From positions 372,001 through 436,000 of the forward strand of contig NZ_AP023212.1 in NCBI RefSeq assembly GCF_016593255.1: DNA of 64,000 nucleotides. Reading direction: 5' to 3'. Positions 15,678 through 24,324 of the stretch are shown in pieces; positions within the stretch are counted from its first letter, which is position 1; each line of letters begins with the position of its first letter. The DNA is from Hydrogenimonas urashimensis. GTDB lineage: Bacteria > Campylobacterota > Campylobacteria > Campylobacterales > Hydrogenimonadaceae. The notes beneath the pieces are model-generated. The model was not told where the DNA came from. It saw nothing but the letters and a program-made list of their open reading frames with translations, and ran no database searches. A program made the translations under genes and the position numbers.

Positions 15678-16267
15678 GCCACCTTGAGGGCGTTATAGAT
15701 ATTCATGGAAATATCGTCAATATAAGCCTCCATCGGTTTGGGGAGGATCGACTCTCCGGCCAGGAAAACCATCCCGCCAAGATACCCCATAAAAAGCCCG
15801 AAAGCACTGAAAAAATCCTGATTTTTCAGCTCGCCCCGCGCTACACCGTCGTCGAAGAAGATCATAATTTCCGTCACGAATTCGTTGACGCATATCATCC
15901 CTTCGCACCCCTCTCCGAAAACCTCCCGATTGGAGAGATAGACCCTTAAAAAGAAATCGATCATTTCCGGTTCGTTTTGTGCCGTTTCGAAGTAGGTTTC
16001 GACGATTCCACGGATTTTTTCCCGACTGGAAAGAGCGCTTTCATTGATCTTTCGAATCCGCTTCCCCAGATAGGCGGAGATGTATCGAAGAATCTCCTGG
16101 GCCAGAATCTCTTTGGAAGGGAAATAGTTGTAGAAATTTCCGACGCTCATTCCAATATGGCGGGCGATATCCGGAATGGTTGTAGCATGAAACCCTTTTT
16201 GCGCGAAAAGTTTCAGCGCCCCCGAGAGAATTTGAAGACGACGTTCCTCTTTTGTTGACGATTTCAC
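15674..16267 (-). CDS. TetR/AcrR-family transcriptional regulator
   Basis: 197 residues. The N-terminal helix-turn-helix is typical (ALKLFAQKGFHATTIPDIAR, then GMSVGNFYNYFPSKEIL at about 18-57); the C-terminal ligand domain is hydrophobic and diverse. It is the first gene of the operon with the group-2-like hydrogenase, with a 4-bp overlap. Two inverted repeats lie in its own promoter. Likely a repressor of itself and perhaps of the hyd and hyp promoters, which carry TetR-sized palindromes; its ligand is unknown. Confidence 0.88.
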   Translation of the reverse strand: MKSSTKEERRLQILSGALKLFAQKGFHATTIPDIARHIGMSVGNFYNYFPSKEILAQEILRYISAYLGKRIRKINESALSSREKIRGIVETYFETAQNEPEMIDFFLRVYLSNREVFGEGCEGMICVNEFVTEIMIFFDDGVARGELKNQDFFSAFGLFMGYLGGMVFLAGESILPKPMEAYIDDISMNIYNALKVA

Positions 16268-16286
16268 ATCTCACTCCAATATTTGG

Positions 16287-16304
16287 TCTCATCGGTTGAT
16301 GAGA
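16287..16304 (-). promoter_or_regulatory. Inverted repeat in the leader of the tetR operon
   Basis: TCTCATC-GGTT-GATGAGA has perfect 7-bp arms, centred about 29 bp upstream of the TetR start codon and just downstream of the -10 box. It could be an autoregulatory operator or an RNA hairpin. Confidence 0.45.
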
Positions 16305-16309
16305 GACAC

Positions 16310-16345
16310 TTTTGGCAAAATTATAACCGAATGTAGGTGCCAAAA
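16310..16345 (-). promoter_or_regulatory. tetR promoter with flanking 8-bp inverted repeat
   Basis: A minus-strand TATAAT (16320-16325) is the probable -10 box. It is bracketed by TTTTGGCA (16310-16317) and TGCCAAAA (16338-16345), perfect complementary arms 20 bp apart. Confidence 0.5.
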
Positions 16346-16655
16346 TTATCCCGATACCCTAACTGGAAATTGATCCAAAGAGAGATTCCAATCCTCTGAT
16401 GACACCGTTGTAAAGCTAATAGTCTATAACAAAGCATAAGGACACCCCGCCGCTTGGATGTGGCCACGTCCCAAGCAGAGGATACTATCAAGTGGCATCA
16501 TAGCATAATCGTCCACGTAGTTCGGATAAAATCATCGAAATCGACAGCGGTCACTATCCGCTTTCACTCTCTGTGAGAAACGGCGGATTGAAACGACACC
16601 GGTTTTTGAATTGGCCAATAAAACAATTTCCTTTTTTACCGATTTATCCATAGTA
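16346..16655. other. Non-coding region with several inverted repeats
   Basis: No convincing gene. Visible structure: an imperfect hairpin at 16452-16476 (GCTTGG and CCAAGC around the palindrome GTGGCCAC), and a compound hairpin at 16556-16588 (ATCCGC/GCGGAT outside, TTTCAC/GTGA inside) followed by TGAAAC. A small RNA or a decayed element is possible. Confidence 0.35.
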
Positions 16656-16659
16656 TAAT
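16654..16659 (+). promoter_or_regulatory. -10 box of the chemoreceptor gene
   Basis: TATAAT lies 22 bp before the ATG at 16682. The ribosome site AAAGGTAGGA is close to the start codon. Confidence 0.5.
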
Positions 16660-16681
16660 AACATTATCCAAAAGGTAGGAA

Positions 16682-17818
16682 ATGATCCGTTCCCTCTTTT
16701 TCCGCATGCGTCTCGTCCATTGGATCGGTATCGCGCTGCTGCTTCTCAATGCATTTTTGTTTACAGACAATCCTATCGGTACGGCCGTACAGGTGGTGAT
16801 CGCGCTCGTTATCTTTGTCCACGACCTCGACGAAAAGTTCAACGGTGTCGACCTGACGAAAAAGATGACACGCTATCTGGAAGAGATGAAACTCTCCATG
16901 CCCTTGAGAGTTGATGCCAAATACAGTATCGAGTATGAAAAACTGATGCATGCGATCAACAATTTTCGCGACAAGGTTCAGCAAGTCGTCGATCTCGGCT
17001 CCCTCGCCGAGGAGATAGGTCGCCTGGAAAACAGAGTACAGCAAACATCCGAAACCGTCGATGCCATTGTCGAAGAGACAAGGGAAATGTCGCGAAAAAT
17101 CGACGAATCTCTCGACACTGCACAGGACGAGGGAAGGAAAAATATCGAATTTTCCGGGAAGCTGCAGGCCGAAATAACCCATGTGGGGCAATCCATAAAA
17201 ACGGCGCAGGATGTCATCGTCGAACTGAACGAAAATATAGATAATCAGCATCAGCGCAGTCTGGAGGTCAACACGCGTCTGCAGTCGCTTGCGGATACGA
17301 CCGCGCAGATCAAGGATGTTTTGGGCATCATCTCGGACATCGCCGACCAGACCAACCTTCTGGCACTCAATGCGGCCATCGAGGCCGCAAGGGCAGGAGA
17401 ACACGGGAGGGGATTCGCCGTTGTCGCCGATGAAGTGCGAAGTCTGGCCGAAAAGACACAGAAAAGTCTGAGTGAAATCAATATCACCATCAACACGATC
17501 GTTCAGTCTGTCAGCGACGTTTCCCAACAGGTCGATCATGATGCGCGAAACATGCAGACACTCGTCGAAAAGAGTTCGCAAGCCCACCGCAGCATGGAAG
17601 AAGCGGACAGGCTCATCGACAGTGTCGTCGCACTCAGCAACGACGATATCGAAAACTCGAAAATCATCGAGGACGAAGTGATCCGAACAAAAGGGATGAC
17701 GAAAGAGCTGACCGAGAAAATTCAGGCCATCAAAAAAATCGTCGAAGACAACCACAGCGTCATCCAGACGCTCATTGCCAAAGTCAACGCCCTCAAAGAG
17801 CAGATAGCCGCCGTCTGA
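16682..17818 (+). CDS. Methyl-accepting chemotaxis protein without periplasmic sensor domain
   Basis: 378 residues. Two hydrophobic segments (about 15-27 and 32-49) are separated by only a few residues, so there is no external ligand domain. A coiled-coil signalling domain follows, with the conserved tip [19 protein letters not shown] and [12 protein letters not shown] at about 222-254. Such receptors sense an internal or membrane signal such as redox state, through CheW/CheA. It stands alone, divergent from the tetR-hydrogenase operon. Confidence 0.9.
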   Translation: MIRSLFFRMRLVHWIGIALLLLNAFLFTDNPIGTAVQVVIALVIFVHDLDEKFNGVDLTKKMTRYLEEMKLSMPLRVDAKYSIEYEKLMHAINNFRDKVQQVVDLGSLAEEIGRLENRVQQTSETVDAIVEETREMSRKIDESLDTAQDEGRKNIEFSGKLQAEITHVGQSIKTAQDVIVELNENIDNQHQRSLEVNTRLQSLADTTAQIKDVLGIISDIADQTNLLALNAAIEAARAGEHGRGFAVVADEVRSLAEKTQKSLSEINITINTIVQSVSDVSQQVDHDARNMQTLVEKSSQAHRSMEEADRLIDSVVALSNDDIENSKIIEDEVIRTKGMTKELTEKIQAIKKIVEDNHSVIQTLIAKVNALKEQIAAV

Positions 17819-18007
17819 CATCCGTTGCGGCCAGTCTGCCAAAGCCTTATTTTGGATTATTCTTCATAAAATCGCGTTGAACTTTGTTGGATCGTTCATC
17901 TGCACGTGGATGCAGACCGGCCCTTGTTCGGGCATATTCTCTTGCCGATACCTTTGACAATCACTCCGGCGGATGCCGTAAAATGCCACTTGAAAACAGA
18001 AAAGCTG

Positions 18008-18577
18008 TTAACGGTATTTGCAGTATTTGGGATTTTTGCGGGCCAACTTCTCCATCGACATCAGGGCGGGATAGCGGTACCGTTCGAGATACTTTTTCGG
18101 CTCCCCGATGATTTCGAAAGGAACATTCGCTATGCGAAGAAGCCGGTAGAAATTACCTTCGACGGCACAGAGCAGATACTCCATCCCTTCCCGCTTCATC
18201 AGAGGGCAGCCGTTGAGCATGATGAGCTTGAAGATTTTGATGGCGGTCTGGATACTCCGGTAGCGCCGATCGACGGTGATGCGGGATATTTCACACAGTT
18301 TTTCGGCGGGGATCTCTTCGAGCAAGTCATTCATCTCCATGACGTTGAGAGTGGGAAAGCCGATGGGAGAACGGTAGATGAGACGAAAACATCCGACCAT
18401 CTCCCCTTTTTCATCCAAGACGGCGAAGTGGTCGGCATACGCATCGTATCGATCTTTTTCCAGGCCGTCGGGATAGTGTGATTTGTCCAGAGTTTTGATC
18501 TCTTTGCAGAGTACTTCGTAGCGGAGCCTGTATATCTTTCGAAGAAGCTCTTCGGTTTCGGCCTTGACGATTTTCAC
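18008..18577 (-). CDS. GNAT-like acyltransferase (autoinducer synthase/PEP-CTERM-associated type)
   Basis: 189 residues from a GTG at 18577. YRLRYEVLCKE near 15-25 and the DHFAVLDEKGEMVGCFRLI segment near 48-66 resemble the LuxI-like/N-acyltransferase fold seen in proteins annotated as PEP-CTERM/exosortase-associated acyltransferases; CEISRITVDRRYR is the acyl-CoA-binding region. I preferred the GTG because a frame starting upstream would lie inside recD2. A -10 box overlaps the recD2 stop, so it may have its own promoter. Substrate unknown. Confidence 0.6.
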   Translation of the reverse strand: MKIVKAETEELLRKIYRLRYEVLCKEIKTLDKSHYPDGLEKDRYDAYADHFAVLDEKGEMVGCFRLIYRSPIGFPTLNVMEMNDLLEEIPAEKLCEISRITVDRRYRSIQTAIKIFKLIMLNGCPLMKREGMEYLLCAVEGNFYRLLRIANVPFEIIGEPKKYLERYRYPALMSMEKLARKNPKYCKYR

Positions 18578-18616
18578 ATCGGACTCTTTGGGTTGGCGAT
18601 GATTTTTGAAAAAAAC

Positions 18617-18625
18617 ATTATACCA
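18617..18625 (-). promoter_or_regulatory. Extended -10 promoter overlapping the recD2 stop codon
   Basis: The minus strand reads TGGTATAAT; the TAA inside the TATAAT box is the recD2 stop codon. Start of transcription would be near 18610, giving a leader of about 33 nt for the downstream gene. Confidence 0.5.
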
Positions 18626-20888
18626 ATTTCCCGACCGATTCGCTTTCTGCGAGCAGTTGCAGCACGGTTTTTCGCCTGGCGGTGTCGACGCGGCGGCACG
18701 CCCCTTTGAAAGCGGTCTCTTCACCGACGATGATGCACATCTTCTTCGCCCTTGTCACGGCGGTATAGAGAAGCTTGGCATTGTGCATGATGTAATGGCT
18801 GTAACTCATGGGAATGATTACTGTATCGTATTCCATCCCCTGGGTTTTGTGGATCGTCAGCGCATAGGCGAGTGTCAGATACTCTCCAAGCATCTCGTAG
18901 CCGTACCGTACTACCAGATCTTCGTTGGGATAATAGACAAAACACTCCTCTTCCTCCGGGTCCATTTTGAAAACGAATCCTATCATTCCGTTGAAGATGC
19001 GCTGATCGACGGCCCCCTCCTCTTTCTTGAACTTTTCGGAGGACCAGGTGGGCATATTTTCGTTTTTTATATGGACGACCTTGTCGAAAAGGCTGTATGT
19101 ATAGGCACCTTTTTCAACACTCTGCCTGGCATAGGGATTGTAGAGCGCCTGAAGATGGCGGTTGAGATTTTCGACACCGAGCGGACCGCCCCGCATCGGG
19201 GTGACGATCTGCAGATGGCCCAGGTATGCTCGGACATCTTTTTCTTTCAGAGACTCCCTCGCTTCGAGTATATAGGGGACCGCCTCTTTTTTGATCGCTT
19301 CGAGAATCGCCAGATTGTGCCGCTCTCTCAGTTCCCTCTTCTCCTCCTCCCTCAGCGTGTGACGCACGGCATGGTAATGGGGAATCGTCAGGTCGACGAA
19401 TTTGAAATCGGCATATGTTCTGCGATATTCCGGAATCTGTGCCCGTCGTATGGCGTCGGCGATCACGGCGATTGCGAGCTCTTCGCTCTGTCGGTAGATT
19501 TTGGTCAGTTTGATGACGGGAAGCAGTTCATATTTTATAATATCTGAGAGTGTGTTCCCCGCACCGATGGGCGGCAACTGTCCGTCATCCCCGACAACGA
19601 GAAAAACCGTGTTCTCTTTGAGTTTCGAGATGAGTTGATAGAATATCTGCGAATTGACCATCGAGGCTTCGTCGAGAAGCACGACATCATAGGGAAGGCA
19701 CTCCTGCTCCCTGTGGGCGACCAGAAGGCTCTGAATCGTGGCGGAGCAGAAGCCCGTTGTTTCGTGAATGCGCTGGGAAGCGATACCGCTGAGTGCCGTG
19801 GTTACGATGGCATCGTATCCGTAGCGTCTTTCAAGAAGCTTGAGCATCATCCTGGCACTGGTGCTCTTTCCCGTTCCGGCGTATCCGACGAGGGCCAGTG
19901 CCGTGACACCTTCGTTGAGCAGGCGCACGGCAGCTTTTTGCTCATCTCCCAGACGGAAACCGGCTTCCCTCTCCTCTTCGGCGATGAAGGCGTCGATATC
20001 TTCGACCAGAGGTTCGAGGCGGATTTTCGCCCTCCTCTTGAAAAAACGCCAGATGCCCTCTTCGGCGGTGAAATAGAAGGTGTGGGCCAGATGGCCGCCG
20101 ATCTCTTTGAGGGTCTCCTCCTTCACCATTTTCCCTATGACATCTTCGATCAGGGCCGTTTCATTCTCCATCCGCAGCTCTTCCTGCAACTTTTGGACAA
20201 AGAGGCTTTTTTCGACGGCACTGCTGCCCTGCTGTTCGCTGATTTCCCTGATCAGATAGTTTATGGCGGCTTCGACACGGAAAGGGGATCGGGGATCCAG
20301 CCCCATGGAGCGCGCCATCTCGTCGGCCCGTTTGAATCCGACCCCTTTGACCTGTGTGATGATGTAGGGGTTGCGGCGGATGGCCTCTATCATGTCGTCG
20401 CGGCCGGAAAATGTCTGATAGATTTCGCCGACGATGCTTTGATTGATCCGGTAGGGTGCCAGAAACATCGCGAGATCACGGATCTCTTTGTAGCGCTGCC
20501 AGCTCTGCGTAATCTGGGCGAGTTTTTTCTCCTTGATCCCTTTGAATGCGAGGAGCTTCTGCGGATTTTCATCGAGTATCCGAAGCAGCTCCTCCTCGCC
20601 GTAATGGTCGATAAGACGTTTGACCAGCTTTCTGCCGACTCCCTTGACCACTTTGGTCAGATAGAAATAGAGTTCGCTTCCTTTTATGCCAAGTTCCGTA
20701 AACTCAAATTGCGGGCCGAACTTCGGATGCTCCTGCCATGTCCCCTCCAGCTCGACATCCTGCCCCACGAGTGCATCGATATCGGCGATGAGGCAGTTTC
20801 CCGATATTTTGGTTCCGCCTTCGAGCAGCGCGATAAGAAATCCCTCTTTCTGAAAGAGAATCCTTGCAACCTTTCCGCTCAGTTTCAC
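18618..20888 (-). CDS. recD2: RecD2-like ATP-dependent helicase
   Basis: 756 residues. N-terminal OB-like region, helix-hairpin-helix segments (KGVGRKLVKRL near 82, VKGVGFKRADEMA near 180), and a superfamily 1B helicase core: P-loop GYAGTGKST at 335-343, Walker B VVLLDEASM, GDDGQLPP, and the motif TIHKTQGMEYDTVI near the C terminus. This is the RecD2 form that works without RecBC, in DNA repair by 5'-3' unwinding. It overlaps the upstream ygjP-like gene by 4 bp. Confidence 0.9.
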   Translation of the reverse strand: MKLSGKVARILFQKEGFLIALLEGGTKISGNCLIADIDALVGQDVELEGTWQEHPKFGPQFEFTELGIKGSELYFYLTKVVKGVGRKLVKRLIDHYGEEELLRILDENPQKLLAFKGIKEKKLAQITQSWQRYKEIRDLAMFLAPYRINQSIVGEIYQTFSGRDDMIEAIRRNPYIITQVKGVGFKRADEMARSMGLDPRSPFRVEAAINYLIREISEQQGSSAVEKSLFVQKLQEELRMENETALIEDVIGKMVKEETLKEIGGHLAHTFYFTAEEGIWRFFKRRAKIRLEPLVEDIDAFIAEEEREAGFRLGDEQKAAVRLLNEGVTALALVGYAGTGKSTSARMMLKLLERRYGYDAIVTTALSGIASQRIHETTGFCSATIQSLLVAHREQECLPYDVVLLDEASMVNSQIFYQLISKLKENTVFLVVGDDGQLPPIGAGNTLSDIIKYELLPVIKLTKIYRQSEELAIAVIADAIRRAQIPEYRRTYADFKFVDLTIPHYHAVRHTLREEEKRELRERHNLAILEAIKKEAVPYILEARESLKEKDVRAYLGHLQIVTPMRGGPLGVENLNRHLQALYNPYARQSVEKGAYTYSLFDKVVHIKNENMPTWSSEKFKKEEGAVDQRIFNGMIGFVFKMDPEEEECFVYYPNEDLVVRYGYEMLGEYLTLAYALTIHKTQGMEYDTVIIPMSYSHYIMHNAKLLYTAVTRAKKMCIIVGEETAFKGACRRVDTARRKTVLQLLAESESVGKLV

Positions 20889-21553
20889 AGAAGTCTCTTT
20901 CGCAGCTCACGGTAGTCGGGAATATGTGCCGCCACGAGATGCCAGAAAGGTTTTCGGTGATGTTTGTAGCGGATGTGCGCCAATTCGTGCACGACAACGT
21001 AATCGATAATGTCGGTATCGTAACACATAAGCGCGGTATTGAAGGTGACGATGTTGTCACGGCTGCAGCAGCCCCAACGGCTCCTGTACCAGCGGTGGCG
21101 CACCGCTTTGGGAAAAAGTCCCGTTACCGCGGACCAGTAGGCGACTCTCTTTTCGAAAAACTCCCCGGCATGTTCGGTATAGAAACCGCGCAACGCCCTC
21201 TTTAGATCGTCGGGGGTGCGCATGAGAAAAACAAACCGATCCCCCTCCCATCTTACTTCACTGAACCGTGCCGATTCTGCGATGACGGGATAGTCGCGCC
21301 CCAGATACCATGCCCGACACCCCTCCGTGAAGACGGAAGGATTGACACGGGCGTGTTCGAGCCTCTGTTTCAGGCGTTTGAGTACCCAGCCCTCTTTTGA
21401 AACAAGAAACGATTTGATCTCTCCCATCGGAAAGGAGAGAGGAGCCGAGAGATGGATTGTTCCGTCACTTTTGACGCGCAGGTAGAGGTTTTTTTGACCT
21501 TTTCTGCGCATCACGGCGCAGGAGAGTATGGTACCGTCATCGCAGATGTGCAA
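20885..21553 (-). CDS. YgjP/DUF45-family putative metallopeptidase
   Basis: 222 residues. The zinc motif HELAH is at 189-193 with a third histidine in KPFWH at 205, and RWGCCS before it, as in YgjP/WLM-type proteins related to SprT and often linked to DNA repair or restriction genes. No signal peptide. It sits between a phosphohexomutase and recD2 in one co-directional run, overlapping recD2 by 4 bp. Confidence 0.88.
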   Translation of the reverse strand: MHICDDGTILSCAVMRRKGQKNLYLRVKSDGTIHLSAPLSFPMGEIKSFLVSKEGWVLKRLKQRLEHARVNPSVFTEGCRAWYLGRDYPVIAESARFSEVRWEGDRFVFLMRTPDDLKRALRGFYTEHAGEFFEKRVAYWSAVTGLFPKAVRHRWYRSRWGCCSRDNIVTFNTALMCYDTDIIDYVVVHELAHIRYKHHRKPFWHLVAAHIPDYRELRKRLL

Positions 21554-21563
21554 AAAAGCGTTA

Positions 21564-22943
21564 TCAGCCGACAGTGTGTTTTGCCTCTTCGATCATTTCG
21601 TTCAGCAGATTCCGAATACGTTCCAGCGCTTCGGGGGAGACAGCCTCGAACCGGGTAACGAGAATCGGTGTCGTATTGCTGGCACGGACAAGTCCCCAGC
21701 CGTTTTCGAAAATGACCCGCACGCCATCGATCGTTACGATATCTTTGATGCCGAGTTCACTCTTTCTTTCGTTCAAAAGCGCTTTGAGTGCATCGATGAT
21801 CGCGAATTTTTTCTGGTCGGTCGTGGGAACCTTGATCTCGTCCGTGCTGTAGAGTACCGGAAGCTTTTCGTATTCGGCATCGAAATCGAAACCGTTTTTC
21901 AGCATTTCGAGGATCCGCAGCATCGTGTAGATGGCGTCGTCGTATCCGAAGTAGCGGTCATTGAAGAAGATATGCCCGCTCACTTCCGCCGCCAGGTCGG
22001 CGCCTGTCTCCTTTAGGAGTACTTTGAGGTTGGAATGACCCGTTTTATGCATGATGGCCTTGCCGATTGCGTTGATGCCGTCGTACATGACCTGGGAACA
22101 CTTCACTTCGCCGATCACGGTGGGATTCTCCATTGTTTTGGCGAAAAAGAGAGCCAGTATATCTCCTTTGAAATTGTGCTTTCTGCTCAAAAACGCGATG
22201 CGGTCGCCGTCGCCATCGAAGGCGAAGCCGTAGGCCGCGCCCTTCTGCAGCACCTTTTTGAGATCTGCGAGATTCTCCTCTTCGCTGGGATCGGGATGGT
22301 GGTTGGGAAAAGTGCCGTCGGGCTCGAAATAGAGTTTCGTGGCAGATATCGCCAGTTTTTCAAGAAGCGGCTCGATCGCCACACCGGCGGCACCGTTGCC
22401 GCAATCGATCGCCATCTTCGGGTCGAAACCTTTCAGAGCCGAAAACTCCTTTGTCAGGTAGTCAACATATTTTTCCAGAGCGGGGATTTCTATGGCGTCG
22501 GTTTCGTCGGCGATGGCGATGTGGCTGTTCGCTTCAACCTCGCGCCCCAGGGCGTAGATGTCCTCTCCGTAGAAAGGAAGCTGGTCGATCGTGATTTTGA
22601 AACCGTTGTATTCGGGAGGGTTGTGGGAACCGGTAATCTGGATACCGCCGGCGGGCATCACCTCTTTGCCGCCCACCCGGAAGGTGTTGAAGTTGCAGAA
22701 GTAGTTGACGGGCGTGGGAACGAGGCCGCCGTGGAGCACGATCACTTCCGCCGCATTAAGACCGCTGACCAGCCAGTCCGAAAGCTGCGGCGAGTGGGTT
22801 CTCGCATCGTAGGTCACGACAGCGTAGTCTCCCCTCTTTTTGATCCTCTTTCCCAAAAAATATCCGATCAGTTTCACCGTCTTTTCGTTGAGGTCTTCCT
22901 GGAAAATACCCCGGATATCGTACTCTCTGAAAATATGCTGCAT
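21564..22943 (-). CDS. Phosphomannomutase/phosphoglucomutase
   Basis: 459 residues of the alpha-D-phosphohexomutase family, interconverting hexose 1- and 6-phosphates for surface polysaccharide or glycogen precursors. The phosphoserine loop TGSHNPP has Ser106; the metal loop is FDGDGDRIA (D243, D245, D247); the phosphate-binding loop RASNTTP lies near 426. This AlgC/ManB-type protein is full length. It follows the yigZ-like gene by about 20 bp. Confidence 0.93.
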   Translation of the reverse strand: MQHIFREYDIRGIFQEDLNEKTVKLIGYFLGKRIKKRGDYAVVTYDARTHSPQLSDWLVSGLNAAEVIVLHGGLVPTPVNYFCNFNTFRVGGKEVMPAGGIQITGSHNPPEYNGFKITIDQLPFYGEDIYALGREVEANSHIAIADETDAIEIPALEKYVDYLTKEFSALKGFDPKMAIDCGNGAAGVAIEPLLEKLAISATKLYFEPDGTFPNHHPDPSEEENLADLKKVLQKGAAYGFAFDGDGDRIAFLSRKHNFKGDILALFFAKTMENPTVIGEVKCSQVMYDGINAIGKAIMHKTGHSNLKVLLKETGADLAAEVSGHIFFNDRYFGYDDAIYTMLRILEMLKNGFDFDAEYEKLPVLYSTDEIKVPTTDQKKFAIIDALKALLNERKSELGIKDIVTIDGVRVIFENGWGLVRASNTTPILVTRFEAVSPEALERIRNLLNEMIEEAKHTVG

Positions 22944-22964
22944 GCAATATAACCTTTTTGGGTG

Positions 22965-23549
22965 CTATTTTATCAAAAAATCGATGCGTTCTTGCTGCAG
23001 AATCGCCGTAATCTGCGCGATTTCACTCTTGGAAGCTCTTACGTGCCAGGTGGCACCCGCCGGCTCGAAATCTCTTTCAACGGTGGCATTTGCAAGTTTG
23101 CCGATTCTGTGCTCCCATTGGGACATTCGGGCGTAAGGGGTATGGAATGTGATGCGTGCAAACTCTTCGTAGGGGATCAATTCGGCAGCCGATACGACAC
23201 GTTTCGCCGCTTCGCCGTAGGCTCTCGCCATGCCTCCCGTACCTAGTTTGATGCCCCCGAAATAGCGGACGACAAAAATGGCCGACGCGATCAGGTCGTT
23301 GCCACGCATCACATGAAGAAGGGGTTTTCCGGCACACCCTTTCGGTTCACCGTCGTCGCTGCTGTTTTCTATAATATGCCCATGTTCGTTGCGCTTGCGA
23401 TAGGCCCAGACGATATGGCTGGCTTTCGGGTGCTCGGCGCGAAGACGGGTTTTTGTCTTTTCAAACCGATCCATGGGCACCAAAAAAGCGAGAAACTTCG
23501 AACGTTTGGCTTTCGTCTCGGCATAATGCGGTGTAGCAACTCTCTTCAT
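22965..23549 (-). CDS. YigZ/IMPACT-family protein
   Basis: 194 residues. The N-terminal UPF0029 domain includes KASHIVWAYR, SDDGEPKGCAGKP and VVRYFGGIKLGTGGMARAY, all characteristic of YigZ and eukaryotic IMPACT; the C-terminal ferredoxin-like domain is shorter. Family members are linked to translation control, but no bacterial activity is settled. First gene of a run toward recD2; divergent from the methyltransferase gene. Confidence 0.9.
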   Translation of the reverse strand: MKRVATPHYAETKAKRSKFLAFLVPMDRFEKTKTRLRAEHPKASHIVWAYRKRNEHGHIIENSSDDGEPKGCAGKPLLHVMRGNDLIASAIFVVRYFGGIKLGTGGMARAYGEAAKRVVSAAELIPYEEFARITFHTPYARMSQWEHRIGKLANATVERDFEPAGATWHVRASKSEIAQITAILQQERIDFLIK

Positions 23550-23551
23550 TG

Positions 23552-23560
23552 TGTTAGAAT
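23552..23560 (+). promoter_or_regulatory. Extended -10 promoter of the methyltransferase gene
   Basis: TGTTAGAAT lies 36 bp before the chosen ATG. The ribosome site is AAAGGGG at 23586-23592. Confidence 0.45.
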
Positions 23561-23596
23561 TCTATCCGATTCCGTAAAAAAACCAAAGGGGTGCCG

Positions 23597-24220
23597 ATGA
23601 GTTTCGATGAACGGGCCAGAACATGGGACGCTTCAAAGAGAAGACAGGCGCTGGCCGAGAGCGTCGCCGAAGCGATCCGGGACCGTTTCGCTTTGGATTC
23701 CTCGATGCTACTTCTCGATGTCGGTGCGGGGACAGGACTTTTGACACGCCGTCTGCTGCCGAGTGTCGGTAAAATGGTGGCTCTGGATACCTCAACGGGC
23801 ATGCTCGAACAGCTCAGAGCGAACCTTATGGAGTTCGGAGAGAAAATCGAAGCCGTCCATTCCGACATCATGGCGTTCGAGACGACAGAAACGTTCGACG
23901 GAATTGTCAGCTCCATGACCCTTCATCACATCCCCAACACCGATGCGCTGCTGAGAAAACTTCATGGCCTGGTTCGTCCCGGAGGTTTCATCGCGCTAGC
24001 CGATCTTGCGCCCGAAGACGGGACATTTCATGATCACGGCAACGAAGGGGTCTGGCATTTCGGATTTGAGGAAAAAAGTCTGAAAGAGTCTGCGAAAAAG
24101 GCGGGATTTTCCGAGATATCGTATCGTATTGTCCACCGTGTGCAAAAGTGCGGCAAACGCCGTTACGACATCTTCTTGCTGGGTGCCAGAATCAAAGACC
24201 GGGCACAAGACTCGAAATAA
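23597..24220 (+). CDS. Class I SAM-dependent methyltransferase
   Basis: 207 residues. Rossmann motif I LLDVGAGTGLLTRRLL lies near 38-53, the acidic loop MVALDTS near 61-67, and SSMTLHHIPN near 108-117 as motif IV. The pattern resembles UbiE/BioC-type small-molecule methyltransferases, but substrate cannot be told. I took the ATG at 23597, just after AAAGGGG; a GTG two codons earlier overlaps that site. Confidence 0.85.
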   Translation: MSFDERARTWDASKRRQALAESVAEAIRDRFALDSSMLLLDVGAGTGLLTRRLLPSVGKMVALDTSTGMLEQLRANLMEFGEKIEAVHSDIMAFETTETFDGIVSSMTLHHIPNTDALLRKLHGLVRPGGFIALADLAPEDGTFHDHGNEGVWHFGFEEKSLKESAKKAGFSEISYRIVHRVQKCGKRRYDIFLLGARIKDRAQDSK

Positions 24221-24324
24221 ACGGAGAGTCTCACTTCGTTTCGTAAAAAGATGAGGCTGTGTCGGCGTATTCGAAAGGGTCTCGCACTTTTCCATGAGCC
24301 CCCTGTCGGATTGTTTGCCGGGTG

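Noticed and set aside
16330-16346. TTGGCACC on the minus strand as a sigma-54 -24 element for tetR
   Set aside because: At the -12 position the sequence is TTCG instead of TTGC, and a good TATAAT box lies beside it.
16664-17842. 392-codon open frame on the minus strand
   Set aside because: Exact shadow of the chemoreceptor gene; the plus frame has unmistakable signalling-domain motifs.
17837-17862. CCAAA/TTTGG stem after the chemoreceptor gene as a terminator
   Set aside because: Stem of only five pairs with a seven-base loop and no proper T-run.
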